In this document: positions 8,438 to 16,817 of the stretch, piece after piece
How positions within the stretch are numbered: position 1 is the stretch's first letter
How the letters are laid out: each line of letters starts with the position of its first letter
Assembly (NCBI GenBank): GCA_002162915.1
Contig: MABB01000008.1
Location: forward strand, 1 to 18,725
Reading direction: 5' to 3'
From: Rhodospirillales bacterium 47_12_T64
GTDB lineage: Bacteria > Pseudomonadota > Alphaproteobacteria > Kiloniellales > Kiloniellaceae
DNA: 18,725 nucleotides
The notes under the pieces: model-generated
The model's database searches: none
What the model was told of the DNA's origin: nothing
Seen by the model: the letters and a program-made list of their open reading frames with translations, nothing else
Position numbers and translations under genes: made by a program

Positions 8438-8827
8438 ATGGCTGTTAAAATTCGCCTCGCCCGCGGCGGCGCCAAGAAACGTCCATACTACCGTATCGTA
8501 GTTGCTGACGTTCGTGCTCCACGTGATGGTCGCTTTATTGAAAAAATTGGTGCCTATAACCCAATGGTACCAAAAGATCACCCGGAACGTCTAAAGCTAG
8601 ACGAAGACCGTGTTAAGTATTGGCTTTCTACTGGTGCAGAACCAACGGATCGTGTTGCTCGTTTCTTGGGCGAACTCGGTCTTGCTGAAAAGCGTGCTGT
8701 TCCAGAGCAGACCAAGAAAAATCAGCTGAAAGCGAAAGCTAAAGAGCGTCTTGAAGAAAAGCGTATGGCTGCTGAAGCCGCCGCTGAAGAAGCTGCTGCA
8801 GCTTCTGCCGATAGCGCTGCTGAGTAA
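8438..8827 (+). CDS. rpsP: Small ribosomal subunit protein bS16
   Basis: bS16 is a primary-assembly protein of the 30S subunit. The N-terminal part ([20 protein letters not shown], the IGAYNP motif, [14 protein letters not shown]) is canonical. At 129 residues it is longer than the roughly 82 of E. coli because of a Lys/Glu/Ala-rich tail after about residue 90, common in alphaproteobacteria. AGAGGA lies about 7 nt upstream of the ATG. It sits between ffh and rimM, the order seen in many alphaproteobacteria. Confidence 0.98.
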   Translation: MAVKIRLARGGAKKRPYYRIVVADVRAPRDGRFIEKIGAYNPMVPKDHPERLKLDEDRVKYWLSTGAEPTDRVARFLGELGLAEKRAVPEQTKKNQLKAKAKERLEEKRMAAEAAAEEAAAASADSAAE

Positions 8828-8855
8828 CTTGGCTGTATAGGATTTCTAAAAGCTC

Positions 8856-9380
8856 ATGGCATTAAACCACGAAGATAGAGTTTGTGTTGGCGTGATCGCT
8901 GGAGCGCACGGAGTGCGTGGCCAGGTGAAGATCAAAAGCTATACAGAAGCTCCTGAAGACGTGGCGGCATTCGGACCAGTGATGGATGACGCAGGCAACT
9001 GCTATAAAATCGCTATTACGGGCCATGCCAAGGGTACTGTTCTAACGCGGCTTGAGGGTGTGAACGATCGTGATCGCGCCCAGGAAATGCGAGGAACAAA
9101 ACTGTATGTTAACCGTGATCTTCTACCAAAGCTGATCGAAAACGATGAATTTTACTACTCTGATCTTGTCGGCCTAAGGGTCGAGAGCCCCAAAGGTGTG
9201 GTTCTTGGAACTGTTAAAGGCGTATTCGATTTCGGAGCCGGTGATATTCTTGAATTTGATAGTGTCGGTGGACAACCGGAAATGATCAGCTTTACTGAAA
9301 GCTCTGTTCCGGTCGTGGACCTTGAGGGAAAACGTATCGTCGTCGATATGCCCGAAGTGGTTCTGGGTCGGGAAGACTAG
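8856..9380 (+). CDS. rimM: 16S rRNA processing / ribosome maturation factor RimM
   Basis: RimM assists late maturation of the 30S head by binding uS19. The 174-residue protein has the N-terminal RimM barrel (GVIAGAHGVRGQVKIKSYTE), then the PRC-barrel domain starting around FYYSDLVGLRV (about residue 100) and ending in the usual VVDMPEVVLG. The ATG at 8856 gives the expected N-terminus, although the ribosome binding site is weak (AGGA about 14 nt upstream), which suggests coupling to rpsP translation 28 bp upstream. It lies 54 bp before trmD in the same operon. Confidence 0.96.
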   Translation: MALNHEDRVCVGVIAGAHGVRGQVKIKSYTEAPEDVAAFGPVMDDAGNCYKIAITGHAKGTVLTRLEGVNDRDRAQEMRGTKLYVNRDLLPKLIENDEFYYSDLVGLRVESPKGVVLGTVKGVFDFGAGDILEFDSVGGQPEMISFTESSVPVVDLEGKRIVVDMPEVVLGRED

Positions 9381-9434
9381 AGGCCGGATTTATGATCTGG
9401 TGTTCTCGTTTTTCAAACCGGGTTGCTCGACAGG

Positions 9435-10166
9435 ATGTTGGATAACGTGACGACCAGCTGGACAGCAACAGTGCTCTCTCTCCATCCGGAAATGTTTCCG
9501 GGCTCTCTGGGATTATCCCTGGCGGGCAAGGCCCTTGAAAAAGGGATCTGGGAGTTGGAAAAGGTGGACATTCGCGATTTTGCGCATGACAAACACCGTA
9601 CTGTTGATGCGATCCCTTTTGGGGGTGGTGCTGGTTTGGTAATGCGTCCTGATATTGTTGATGCAGCTTTAAACTCTGTGGCTGGCAAAGCTGGCCCGGT
9701 TATCTATCTCTCGCCGCGTGGACGGCTTCTGGATCAGGATTTGGTCAAGGAGCTTGCGGCAGGACCCGGAGTGACACTCCTTTGCGGGCGTTATGAGGGG
9801 ATCGACCAGCGGGTCTTGGACGCGCATGAGGTGATAGAGGTTTCGGTTGGTGATTACATTTTGTCTGGTGGTGAGCAGGCAGCACTTATCCTTATGGATG
9901 CTGTCATTCGTTTATTGCCGGGGGTTATGGGAAACCGGGAATCTGCAGACGAGGAATCGTTTGAAACTGGCTTACTGGAATATCCGCTCTATACGCGTCC
10001 TGCTGAATGGCAAGATCGTAAGGTGCCCGAGGTTCTATCCTCTGGCCATCATGGAAAGATAAAACAGTGGCGTCAGGAACAGGCGGAAGAAATCACCAAG
10101 AATAGGCGTCCCGACTTGTGGGACAAATACTTGGATAAACGTAACGATACCAAACTGGGCCAATAG
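9435..10166 (+). CDS. trmD: tRNA (guanine-N1-)-methyltransferase TrmD
   Basis: TrmD methylates G37 of tRNAs that have G36, using SAM, and prevents +1 frameshifting. It is a SPOUT trefoil-knot enzyme. The motifs are present: SLHPEMFPG at the N-terminus, [31 protein letters not shown] and [11 protein letters not shown] (SAM-binding knot), and the C-terminal helical domain with [10 protein letters not shown]. Length is about 243 residues, normal. The start is uncertain: ATG 9435 is given, but GTG 9447 (with AGGA 11 nt before) would fit the common short N-terminus better, and a TTG at 9423 is also in frame. It is co-transcribed with rimM and rplS. Confidence 0.96.
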   Translation: MLDNVTTSWTATVLSLHPEMFPGSLGLSLAGKALEKGIWELEKVDIRDFAHDKHRTVDAIPFGGGAGLVMRPDIVDAALNSVAGKAGPVIYLSPRGRLLDQDLVKELAAGPGVTLLCGRYEGIDQRVLDAHEVIEVSVGDYILSGGEQAALILMDAVIRLLPGVMGNRESADEESFETGLLEYPLYTRPAEWQDRKVPEVLSSGHHGKIKQWRQEQAEEITKNRRPDLWDKYLDKRNDTKLGQ

Positions 10167-10223
10167 GTCCGTTGCAAAGCTAAACGGGTCAATGGCCCCA
10201 AAAGAATGGTAGAGGATAGAAAC

Positions 10224-10655
10224 ATGAATGTAATCGAGAAGCTAGAAGCTGACCAGATTGCCAAGCTTACCGAAGGCAAAAAAATCCCTGATTTTTCTGC
10301 TGGCGACACCATCCGCGTAAACGTTAAAGTTGTTGAAGGTACACGCGAGCGTATCCAGGCATTTGAAGGTGTATGTATTGCACGTAAAAACGCTGGTTTG
10401 AACTCTGCTTTCAACGTACGTAAGATTTCTTACGGCGAAGGCGTTGAGCGTATTTTCCCACTTTACAGCCCACGTGTTGATTCAATCGAATTGATCCGTC
10501 GCGGTGATGTACGTCGTGCGAAACTTTATTATCTGCGTGACCGTCGTGGTAAATCTGCTCGTATCGCAGAAAAAACCACTGGTGCTGCTGGTAAAGCTGC
10601 TGCTGCTGAGCGTGCTGAAAAAGCTGCTATCAAGGCCGCTGCCAAGAAAAAATAA
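10224..10655 (+). CDS. rplS: Large ribosomal subunit protein bL19
   Basis: bL19 sits at the 30S-50S interface. The core is canonical: [44 protein letters not shown], and [19 protein letters not shown]. The protein has about 143 residues, longer than the E. coli form because of a Lys/Ala-rich tail after about residue 115. ATG 10224 is chosen over ATG 10206 because AGAGGA (10211-10216) lies 7 nt before it and inside the longer alternative. It is the last gene of the operon, followed 50 bp later by an intrinsic terminator. Confidence 0.98.
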   Translation: MNVIEKLEADQIAKLTEGKKIPDFSAGDTIRVNVKVVEGTRERIQAFEGVCIARKNAGLNSAFNVRKISYGEGVERIFPLYSPRVDSIELIRRGDVRRAKLYYLRDRRGKSARIAEKTTGAAGKAAAAERAEKAAIKAAAKKK

Positions 10656-10705
10656 AGCGAACATTGACCTGATCGTGAGTTTCTCCGGTTGGGATATCTG
10701 TTACG

Positions 10706-10732
10706 AAAAGGGCGCCGATTGGCGCCCTTTTT
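10706..10732 (+). terminator. Intrinsic terminator of the ffh-rplS operon
   Basis: GGGCGCC (10710-10716) pairs perfectly with GGCGCCC (10721-10727) around a GATT loop. The stem is extended by AAAA/TTTT and followed by a run of T. It lies 50 bp after rplS and closes the operon. Confidence 0.93.
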
Positions 10733-10742
10733 GTTTGGGGTG

Positions 10743-10883
10743 TGTCCCGTCCTGAAATAAGTTTACATATTGGAAGCTTATTTATGGGGACTACAGATTT
10801 GCAATGAAATTCGACCGCACATAAGCTTAGATTTAAAAACACCAGACTTCGTAAAAATCGTCAGCCTATTTTAGGACGAGACA
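10743..10883. mobile_element. 141-bp MITE-like element with 24-bp terminal inverted repeats
   Basis: The left end (10743-10766) and the right end (10860-10883) are inverted repeats that match at 19 of 24 positions; the outer 17 match at 15. The element starts TGTC and ends GACA, the TG...CA termini typical of IS3-like and IS481-like elements. A TG dinucleotide flanks it on both sides (10741-10742 and 10884-10885), which may be a very short target duplication or chance. An inner inverted repeat, AAGCTTAT/ATAAGCTT (10774-10781 and 10821-10828), is nested inside. It has no coding capacity, so it would need a transposase in trans. It sits just beyond the rplS terminator and 57 bp before an acetyltransferase gene. 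A parent IS is not identified. Confidence 0.65.
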
Positions 10884-10940
10884 TGCAAAACTATCCGGTT
10901 AATCAAGTACACGATTTCTTGCCATAGAATTGGAAGCCTG

Positions 10941-11849
10941 ATGAATGAATTGATCTATAGGCTTGATAATCTGATTGAACCAAAGTCTCGCAACCAAGTG
11001 AGTGATCTTCTGCAAGAAACGTTTAATTTAGATCTATCGCTCTTTAATAAATTGGGAATTTTGACCGAAGACTATCGCGCCCTTTCCTTTCTTGAGAAAG
11101 ATAGAGTGGTTGCTAATGTCAGTTATTTTCCGATGCCTATCATGATCAATGGCAAGGCCATTGCAGCTGCGGGCATTCAATCTGTTGCAACAAGGCCAGA
11201 ATTTCGAGGGAGAGGATTGTTTCGGAAATTGATGCAAAAATCATTGGATGATATGGGCACCCGTCATTCCTGCCAATTCCTTCAAACGAATCAGCCTGAA
11301 CTTTACCATTGCTTTGGATTTAAAAGCTTAGAACATCATACATTCGCGGGGTCCCTGACGAGCCCATTCAAGAGGCCCGTCAGCACCAGACAGTATGACC
11401 TTCAAATTGAAACACCGGAAGACCTCCAGCTTATTCAGAAGCTGTTCACAAAGCGTGCGCCGGTATCATTGCGCTTTGGACTGATGGCACACATGGCAAG
11501 TTTTGTGTTGAATGTTCTCTATAATCGGCAGTGGCATCTTAGCTATTTTCCCGATCCAGATGTCATGATTGTTTGGGATCAAGTCGGAGAACAAACAAGA
11601 TTAATTGACGTGGTGGGCGCATCATTCCCGTCTGCAGAACTGATCGGTGGTTGCTTGGGGCGGAGTAGAGATATTACCGTCTGCTTTCCCCCGGACCGCC
11701 TTGAGGGAACATTCAAAAGCCTGAGAGGGATAACCACTAGAGTTCAAAATAAAAACGGAGTTGAAAGGAAAAAGAGTGTTTTGATGATGCGGGGAACTAC
11801 AAATTTTTCCAATTCGCAGATTGGGCTCCCTCCAACGGCTGATTTTTAA
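10941..11849 (+). CDS. GNAT-family N-acetyltransferase
   Basis: A predicted acetyl-CoA-dependent N-acyltransferase. The acetyl-CoA binding motif A is clear at residues 78-98: AGIQSVATRPEFRGRGLFRK, containing the R-G-x-G pyrophosphate loop. It is followed by a YHCFGF segment where the family has its C-terminal strand (about 127-132). The N-terminal half (1-150) is the GNAT fold. The C-terminal half (150-302) is a separate domain that I do not recognise; it recalls two-domain acetyltransferases of the Eis type, but that is inference. The ATG at 10941 has GGAAG about 5 nt upstream. The gene stands alone after the mobile-element-like sequence; TAGAAT at 10925 could be a -10, but it has no good -35. 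Acceptor substrate is unknown. Confidence 0.82.
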   Translation: MNELIYRLDNLIEPKSRNQVSDLLQETFNLDLSLFNKLGILTEDYRALSFLEKDRVVANVSYFPMPIMINGKAIAAAGIQSVATRPEFRGRGLFRKLMQKSLDDMGTRHSCQFLQTNQPELYHCFGFKSLEHHTFAGSLTSPFKRPVSTRQYDLQIETPEDLQLIQKLFTKRAPVSLRFGLMAHMASFVLNVLYNRQWHLSYFPDPDVMIVWDQVGEQTRLIDVVGASFPSAELIGGCLGRSRDITVCFPPDRLEGTFKSLRGITTRVQNKNGVERKKSVLMMRGTTNFSNSQIGLPPTADF

Positions 11850-11942
11850 AGTTTTTTCCGTTGTATTGATGAACAAAATCCCCCTTCCGACACACTATAA
11901 CTAACAATACAGCAGGTCGCGCCATACGATACTTGGCTTTGC

Positions 11943-12821
11943 CTATGACCCTGATGATGCGGTTGCCACGACGGGTACCGCATTAAGGTCCCAATCATAA
12001 CGATGGCTCTCCAGAGAGCGAACATTCATCAACAGTTTTTTCTTGTCTTTTGTGGCATAGGTTCGCAAGTGATCGAGAATGGCCGCGTCGCTGCCGCCGA
12101 AATCTTCCTTGAACCAGACATAGATGCTGGAAACGATGGCTTCGTTATTTTCTGGAATTGTAATCGCTCTGGGGTGGTCGATGAAATTTCGGGCCGCAAG
12201 GTCGAGTTGCTCTTCACTATCTTTGGCGGTGATTGCCTGCTTGGGGATGTCGGGACAGCCCAGGGAAGCACAATTCAGCACATAATGAATTCTTGGGTCT
12301 TTCCAGCCTGGGCGCAATATGCCGTGTTCGATGTCATTGAGGGACAGTTTTTCCCCCTCAACGCGGAGCAGTTTTTTCCCCCAGGGACCAGAAGAAAAAA
12401 GCCCCGGTGAGATGTTAACATCACGGATACTTTCTGTTGGCATATGCTCGAGAACGATCTGTACGGTTGTTGCATTATAAAGGTTTATCCAATAGGCGAG
12501 CTGTTCGTTTCGGTTAAGTTTGCTAACGCTTACGCCCTGCAATTCATCGATAAAGTCTCGTAGGGCCAAACGATCATTTTTCGACACTCTGTGATAAGCC
12601 ATACGGGCAATACCGTCGTAATTTTCTTCTCTGTATTTGCTGAGAAAGAAGTTCCAGCGTTTAGGCATAACCGTTTGAGTGCTCTGCGGATTAAAGGAAG
12701 TCCAGCGCGGGATTAACTTTGCATCAGGCGCTAATAGCGCTTCGAAAGAGGTGATACCACTAACTAAAAGCCCTGCGGCCATGATGACTGGCAGAAAAAA
12801 AATTCTTAATTTACGGGCCAT
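11943..12821 (-). CDS. Exported DUF547-domain protein
   Basis: The body contains the hallmarks of DUF547: LNRNEQLAYWINLYNATTV, a WGKKLLRVEGEKLSLNDIEH block, DPRIHYVLNCASLGCPDI, and a WFKEDFGG segment near the C-terminus. The conserved cysteines of NCASLGCP are present. The function of the family is not established. The ATG at 12821 is chosen over an upstream GTG at 12854 because GGGAG lies 8 nt before it and it starts directly at a basic residue pair followed by a hydrophobic segment (about residues 6-26) typical of a signal peptide or N-terminal anchor. The protein should therefore act outside the cytoplasm. It has about 292 residues. It converges with the acetyltransferase and diverges from leuC; no terminator is visible in the 93 bp between the two convergent genes. 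Confidence 0.88.
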   Translation of the reverse strand: MARKLRIFFLPVIMAAGLLVSGITSFEALLAPDAKLIPRWTSFNPQSTQTVMPKRWNFFLSKYREENYDGIARMAYHRVSKNDRLALRDFIDELQGVSVSKLNRNEQLAYWINLYNATTVQIVLEHMPTESIRDVNISPGLFSSGPWGKKLLRVEGEKLSLNDIEHGILRPGWKDPRIHYVLNCASLGCPDIPKQAITAKDSEEQLDLAARNFIDHPRAITIPENNEAIVSSIYVWFKEDFGGSDAAILDHLRTYATKDKKKLLMNVRSLESHRYDWDLNAVPVVATASSGS

Positions 12822-12948
12822 AAAATGCGCTCCCAAGTTTTTGTCTGCTAACACCCTGCCGCCGACTTATGCGGTTACTATGTATAGAATGAGGTGATTG
12901 TTAGGGTGTTCGTCCAGTAACAAACTTGTGGCAGAGATGGCTTATTTC

Positions 12949-12997
12949 CGTGAGGACGTACTGTAGAGAGCTGTTTTTTCATGCTTTTGTCCTCACG
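12949..12997. repeat. 9-bp perfect inverted repeat between the DUF547 gene and leuC
   Basis: CGTGAGGAC (12949-12957) and GTCCTCACG (12989-12997) are perfect inverted repeats separated by 31 bp. No T-run follows, so this does not look like a terminator. It could be a spaced operator or the end pair of a small element. A nine-codon frame beginning ATG CTT TTG overlaps the right arm but has no ribosome binding site. Confidence 0.45.
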
Positions 12998-13099
12998 AAT
13001 ATCTTTATAATTATTCTCTGGGGTTTTTTATATTTAAAATGAAGATTCGAAGACTTATTTATATGGAGAGTCCAATATTTAACGGACCTGGTGTGTAGA

Positions 13100-13137
13100 A
13101 AATAGCTATTTACACGGCGAATGCGAAATTTTCTTAT
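13100..13137 (+). promoter_or_regulatory. Candidate leuC promoter with a palindromic operator
   Basis: TTTACA (13109-13114) and TCTTAT (13132-13137) have a 17-bp spacing and resemble a sigma-70 -35/-10 pair (5/6 and 4/6 matches); TATAGA at 13135 is an alternative -10. A perfect 12-bp palindrome, AAATAGCTATTT (13100-13111), overlaps the -35, where a repressor or LysR-type regulator could bind. The rest of 12822-13339 contains only the inverted repeat and the leader described separately. Confidence 0.35.
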
Positions 13138-13187
13138 AGAATCACCATAAAAAGAGAATCAATCGTTCTAAAGGACTTTTCGCCGCA

Positions 13188-13310
13188 ATGCGGAAGCGCT
13201 ATGCTCCGCGCAAACTTGTAAGAATGGTCGCATTAATGATCACATTTAAGGATCAGTGGCCGCTGTTGAAGGTTCTGCCTTTATGCCAGAACCTCATAGG
13301 TGGGGAATAG
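13188..13310 (+). CDS. Candidate leucine-rich leader peptide upstream of leuC
   Basis: A 40-codon frame starts at ATG 13188 and stops at TAG 13308, 29 bp before the leuC ATG. It has seven leucines, five of them within residues 26-36 ([12 protein letters not shown]), using CTG, TTG, CTG, TTA and CTC. A strong hairpin, AGGTTCTG/CAGAACCT (13270-13294), lies over these codons. The ATG itself sits in a small CCGC/GCGG hairpin that competes with a GCGGAAGC/GCTCCGC hairpin (with a one-base bulge). AAGGA lies 12 nt upstream, a long spacing. There is no intrinsic terminator between it and leuC, so any control would act on leuC translation. It may also be chance. Confidence 0.3.
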   Translation: MRKRYAPRKLVRMVALMITFKDQWPLLKVLPLCQNLIGGE

Positions 13311-13339
13311 CCGCCAATAAAAACGAGGACGATGTTAGG

Positions 13340-14746
13340 ATGAGTAACCCACAAACCCTTTTCGAAAAGATTTGGGAGAGCCATTTGGTTCACAGTCAAG
13401 AAGACGGAACCGCATTGATTTATATTGATCGTCACTTGGTACACGAAGTAACAAGCCCACAGGCTTTTGAAGGACTTCGCATGGCTGGCCGCAAAGTGCG
13501 CCGCCCAGAAAATACCCTGGCTGTACCTGATCACAATGTTCCGACTGAAGGCCGTGCCCAAGGTATTGCAGACGAAGAAAGCCGTATTCAGGTTGAAACC
13601 CTTTCGAGCAACTGTGAAGAATTTGGTGTCCAGCTCTTCGGTATGGATGATGTGCGTCAGGGCGTCGTTCATATCATTGGCCCAGAGCAGGGCTTTACCC
13701 TTCCGGGTATGACAATCGTTTGTGGTGATAGTCACACCGCGACACACGGTGCTTTTGGCTCTCTTGCCTTTGGGATCGGGACGTCTGAGGTTGAGCACGT
13801 TCTCGCGACACAAACGCTTATTCAAAAACCAGCAAAAACCATGCGCATTTCTGTTGAAGGCGATTTGCTTCCAGGCGTTACAGCCAAGGATATGATTTTG
13901 CATATCATTGGTGTTATTGGTACCGCTGGCGGAACAGGTTATGTGATCGAGTACGCTGGCGAAGCCATGCGTAACCTCTCTATGGAAGGTCGAATGACCA
14001 TCTGTAATATGTCAATCGAAGCTGGTGCGCGTGCTGGTTTGATTGCACCGGATGAGGTTACTTTCGAATATTGTAAAGGCCGTCCACTTTCCCCTAAAGC
14101 TGGAAACTGGGAGCAGGCTGTTGCTCATTGGAAGACGCTCCCATCTGATGAGGGGGCGACTTACGACAAAGAGATCGCGGTTAAGGCGTCTGATATCGAA
14201 CCTCAGGTTACCTGGGGAACTTCTCCTGAAGACGTTGTTGGTATTTCTGCATTTGTTCCAGCACCTTCGGATGGTCGCGATGCGAACAAGAAATCTGCCA
14301 TTGAACGCTCTCTTCAATACATGGATCTCAAGCCAGGTCAGGCAATCCAGGACATCGCCATTGATAAGGTCTTTATCGGCTCTTGTACCAATGGCCGTAT
14401 TGAAGATCTTCGCGAAGTCGCCCGTATCGCCAAGGGGCGCAAAGTGGCTGACAGCGTGTACGCAATGATCGTTCCGGGATCTGGGTTGGTAAAAATTCAG
14501 GCCGAAGAAGAAGGTCTGGATGAGATCTTTATCGAGGCGGGGTTTGACTGGCGCGAGCCTGGGTGCTCCATGTGTCTGGCAATGAACGCGGATCGCTTGT
14601 CACCAGGTGAGCGCTGTGCATCGACATCGAACCGTAACTTCGAAGGCCGTCAGGGCCGCGGTGGCCGGACACATTTGGTAAGCCCGGCAATGGCAACCGT
14701 TGCTGCAATTGCAGGTCACTTTGACGATGTTCGTAATTACGATTAA
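13340..14746 (+). CDS. leuC: 3-isopropylmalate dehydratase large subunit LeuC
   Basis: LeuC with LeuD isomerises 2- to 3-isopropylmalate, the second step of leucine synthesis. This is the aconitase-type subunit that carries the [4Fe-4S] cluster. The three cluster cysteines are at about 349 (GSCTNGR), 409 and 412 ([11 protein letters not shown]). [14 protein letters not shown] and the terminal [17 protein letters not shown] are also canonical. Length is 468 residues, normal. ATG 13340 ([12 protein letters not shown]) is chosen because GAGGAC precedes it by 9 nt and the family starts there; an in-frame GTG at 13256 would add 28 unlike residues. leuD follows after 28 bp. Confidence 0.98.
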   Translation: MSNPQTLFEKIWESHLVHSQEDGTALIYIDRHLVHEVTSPQAFEGLRMAGRKVRRPENTLAVPDHNVPTEGRAQGIADEESRIQVETLSSNCEEFGVQLFGMDDVRQGVVHIIGPEQGFTLPGMTIVCGDSHTATHGAFGSLAFGIGTSEVEHVLATQTLIQKPAKTMRISVEGDLLPGVTAKDMILHIIGVIGTAGGTGYVIEYAGEAMRNLSMEGRMTICNMSIEAGARAGLIAPDEVTFEYCKGRPLSPKAGNWEQAVAHWKTLPSDEGATYDKEIAVKASDIEPQVTWGTSPEDVVGISAFVPAPSDGRDANKKSAIERSLQYMDLKPGQAIQDIAIDKVFIGSCTNGRIEDLREVARIAKGRKVADSVYAMIVPGSGLVKIQAEEEGLDEIFIEAGFDWREPGCSMCLAMNADRLSPGERCASTSNRNFEGRQGRGGRTHLVSPAMATVAAIAGHFDDVRNYD

Positions 14747-14774
14747 GCGCAGAAGCTAAAGGATAAGACAGAGA

Positions 14775-15377
14775 ATGGATAAGTTTACATCACTCACCTC
14801 TGTGGCTGCTCCGCTGCCATTGGTGAACATCGATACCGATATGATCATCCCGAAACAGTTTCTTAAAACTGTTAAGCGCACAGGCCTGAAAGCTGGCCTC
14901 TTCTATGAGTTGCGTACGGACGAAGCTGGTAATCCGGTTGATTTCGTTTTGGATGAACCTGCATACAAAGAAGCTCAGATCCTTGTGACCGGAGATAACT
15001 TTGGCTGTGGCTCTTCTCGTGAACACGCGCCTTGGGCTCTTTTAGACCAAGGCATTCGTTGCGTTATCGCGCCAAGTTTTGCTGATATCTTCTATAATAA
15101 CTGCTTTAAGAACGGTATATTGCCAATCGCTCTGCCGCAGGAAGACGTCGATAAACTGATGGATGATGCCAAACGTGGTTCAAACGCTGTGGTATCAGTC
15201 GATCTTGAGACACAGGAAATAAAAGGCCCGGATGGCGGCACGATCAGCTTTGAAGTTGATGCACATCGCAAGCACTGCCTGTTGAACGGCCTGGACGATA
15301 TCGGTCAGACTTTTGAGAAATCTACCCATATCGACCAGTTCGAAGACAAACGCAAAGCGATGCAGCCTTGGCTGTAA
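14775..15377 (+). CDS. leuD: 3-isopropylmalate dehydratase small subunit LeuD
   Basis: LeuD is the swivelling domain subunit that completes the isopropylmalate isomerase active site. The 200-residue protein has [15 protein letters not shown] near the N-terminus, the signature [17 protein letters not shown] (about residues 73-89), and [17 protein letters not shown]. The ATG at 14775 lies 28 bp after leuC in the same transcript. A strong terminator follows 7 bp after the stop, so leuCD forms a two-gene unit. Confidence 0.98.
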   Translation: MDKFTSLTSVAAPLPLVNIDTDMIIPKQFLKTVKRTGLKAGLFYELRTDEAGNPVDFVLDEPAYKEAQILVTGDNFGCGSSREHAPWALLDQGIRCVIAPSFADIFYNNCFKNGILPIALPQEDVDKLMDDAKRGSNAVVSVDLETQEIKGPDGGTISFEVDAHRKHCLLNGLDDIGQTFEKSTHIDQFEDKRKAMQPWL

Positions 15378-15383
15378 GGTACA

Positions 15384-15415
15384 AATGAGGACCAAATGTG
15401 GTCCTCATTTTTTTT
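15384..15415 (+). terminator. Intrinsic terminator after leuD
   Basis: AATGAGGACC (15384-15393) pairs perfectly with GGTCCTCATT (15400-15409) around a six-base loop, followed by a run of T to 15415. It separates leuCD from leuB. Confidence 0.93.
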
Positions 15416-15416
15416 G

Positions 15417-15491
15417 ACTGGTTTAGTCCAGTGGATAAGTTAAGGATACTTGAGTATCCAAAGATTGTAGCGGGCTGACCTCTTGTCAGCC
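15417..15491 (+). promoter_or_regulatory. Three consecutive hairpins in the leuB leader
   Basis: Between the leuD terminator and leuB are three perfect short stems in a row: ACTGG/CCAGT (15417-15432), GGATAC/GTATCC with a TTGA loop (15444-15459), and GGCTGAC/GTCAGCC (15473-15491) followed by the T-rich GTCTTTATTG. The last is a weak terminator or attenuator candidate. I found no leader peptide here. The leuB promoter must lie in or before this stretch unless the leuD terminator leaks. Confidence 0.4.
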
Positions 15492-15523
15492 GTCTTTATT
15501 GTACGAAAATTCGGAAGCAGAAA

Positions 15524-16636
15524 ATGGCATCTAACAAAAATCTATTGATTCTCGCCGGTGATGGTATTGGTCCAGAAGTTATGCGCGAAGTGAACCGTGT
15601 TGTTGACTGGATGGATAAACGCCGTGCAGTGAGCTTTGACATCACTGAAGATCTTGTTGGTGGCGCTGCCATCGACAAACATGGTGTGCCACTCGCAGAT
15701 GAGACTATGGATAAGGCAATGGAAGCAGATGCCGTCTTGTTGGGCGCTGTTGGCGGTCCGCAGTGGGATAATTTTGACTTCTCCATCAAGCCAGAGCGTG
15801 GCCTGTTGCGTCTGCGTAAGGAAATGGAACTCTTTGCCAACCTTCGCCCGGCCCTTTGTTTTGATGCGCTTGTCGAAGCTTCATCTCTCAAGCCCGAACT
15901 GGTATCTGGTCTTGATATCATGATCGTGCGTGAGCTAACCGGCGGTGTTTACTTTGGTGAACCTCGTGGTATCGAAGATATAGGTAACGGCGAACGTCGT
16001 GGTATTAACACTCAGGTTTACACCACTTCTGAAATCCGCCGTGTCGCCGAGGTTGCCTTTGATCTCGCACGCAAGCGTGACAGCCGGGTTTGCTCCGTTG
16101 AAAAAGCCAACGTTATGGAATCAGGCCTGCTTTGGCGTGAAGAAGTCACCAAGTTACACGGTGAAGGCTTTGACGATATTGAACTTTCTCACATGTATGC
16201 CGATAACTGCTCCATGCAGCTTGTTCGTACGCCAAAACAGTTCGACGTTATTCTGACCGATAATCTGTTCGGGGATATGCTTTCTGATACGGCCGCGATG
16301 CTAACAGGATCTCTCGGCATGTTGCCATCTGCATCCCTTGGCGCAACAGATGAAACGGGTCGTCGTAAAGCCATGTACGAGCCCGTACACGGTTCTGCAC
16401 CGGATATTACTGGCCAGAGCAAAGCCAACCCGCTGGCAACAATCCTCTCCTTCGCCATGAACCTGCGCTATTCCTTTGGCATGGGTGACGAAGCCGACCT
16501 GATTGAAAACGCCGTGACCAAGGTTCTGTCATCTGGCAAGCGTACTGGTGATATCATGGCCGATGGCTGTGAGTTGGTTTCTACCGAAGGCATGGGAACA
16601 GCCCTACTTCGCGAACTTGACGAGCAGGCGGCTTAA
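15524..16636 (+). CDS. leuB: 3-isopropylmalate dehydrogenase LeuB
   Basis: LeuB oxidises and decarboxylates 3-isopropylmalate with NAD+, the third step of leucine synthesis. The 370-residue protein has GDGIGPEVM at the N-terminus, the substrate-binding arginines in [10 protein letters not shown] and [15 protein letters not shown], the metal-binding aspartates in [16 protein letters not shown], and the NAD-binding [18 protein letters not shown]. The ATG at 15524 has GGAAGC about 6 nt upstream. It is separated from leuD by a terminator and 108 bp, and is followed by its own terminator. Confidence 0.98.
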   Translation: MASNKNLLILAGDGIGPEVMREVNRVVDWMDKRRAVSFDITEDLVGGAAIDKHGVPLADETMDKAMEADAVLLGAVGGPQWDNFDFSIKPERGLLRLRKEMELFANLRPALCFDALVEASSLKPELVSGLDIMIVRELTGGVYFGEPRGIEDIGNGERRGINTQVYTTSEIRRVAEVAFDLARKRDSRVCSVEKANVMESGLLWREEVTKLHGEGFDDIELSHMYADNCSMQLVRTPKQFDVILTDNLFGDMLSDTAAMLTGSLGMLPSASLGATDETGRRKAMYEPVHGSAPDITGQSKANPLATILSFAMNLRYSFGMGDEADLIENAVTKVLSSGKRTGDIMADGCELVSTEGMGTALLRELDEQAA

Positions 16637-16657
16637 TAAACTGGTTTTGTTTTTATG

Positions 16658-16686
16658 AAGGGGTGCTTTGGCGCCCCTTTTGTTTT
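16658..16686 (+). terminator. Intrinsic terminator after leuB
   Basis: AAGGGGTGC (16658-16666) pairs with GCGCCCCTT (16671-16679), with one G-U pair, around TTTG, followed by a T-rich tail. It ends the leuB transcript, so the asd leader should have its own promoter. TACAAT at 16705 and TTGACC at 16754 are weak promoter candidates; a small GCCAAC/GTTGGC hairpin lies at 16771-16785. Confidence 0.88.
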
Positions 16687-16817
16687 GAGGCGGTCTTGTC
16701 TTGGTACAATTCATCTTCATAACCTGTAATCAATAGAATCGATAATTTCGCTGTTGACCCCTTGATTAAAGCCAACTAAGTTGGCCTCCGAGTTAAATCC
16801 CGAGTGGACTAGGTTTT

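Noticed and set aside
12981..13010. Nine-codon frame starting ATG CTT TTG as a leu leader
   Set aside because: It lies more than 300 bp before leuC and upstream of the best promoter candidate, with no terminator pairing.
13201..13221. Six-codon frame with two Leu codons upstream of leuC
   Set aside because: Too short, no ribosome binding site, and overlaps the longer leader frame; chance is the simpler explanation.
13256..13339. N-terminal extension of LeuC from GTG 13256
   Set aside because: The extra 28 residues do not resemble LeuC, while ATG 13340 has a GAGGAC ribosome binding site at good spacing.
13253..13903. Long minus-strand open frame (216 codons) opposite leuC
   Set aside because: It lies wholly antisense to the well-supported leuC coding frame and its upstream, and its protein resembles no family.
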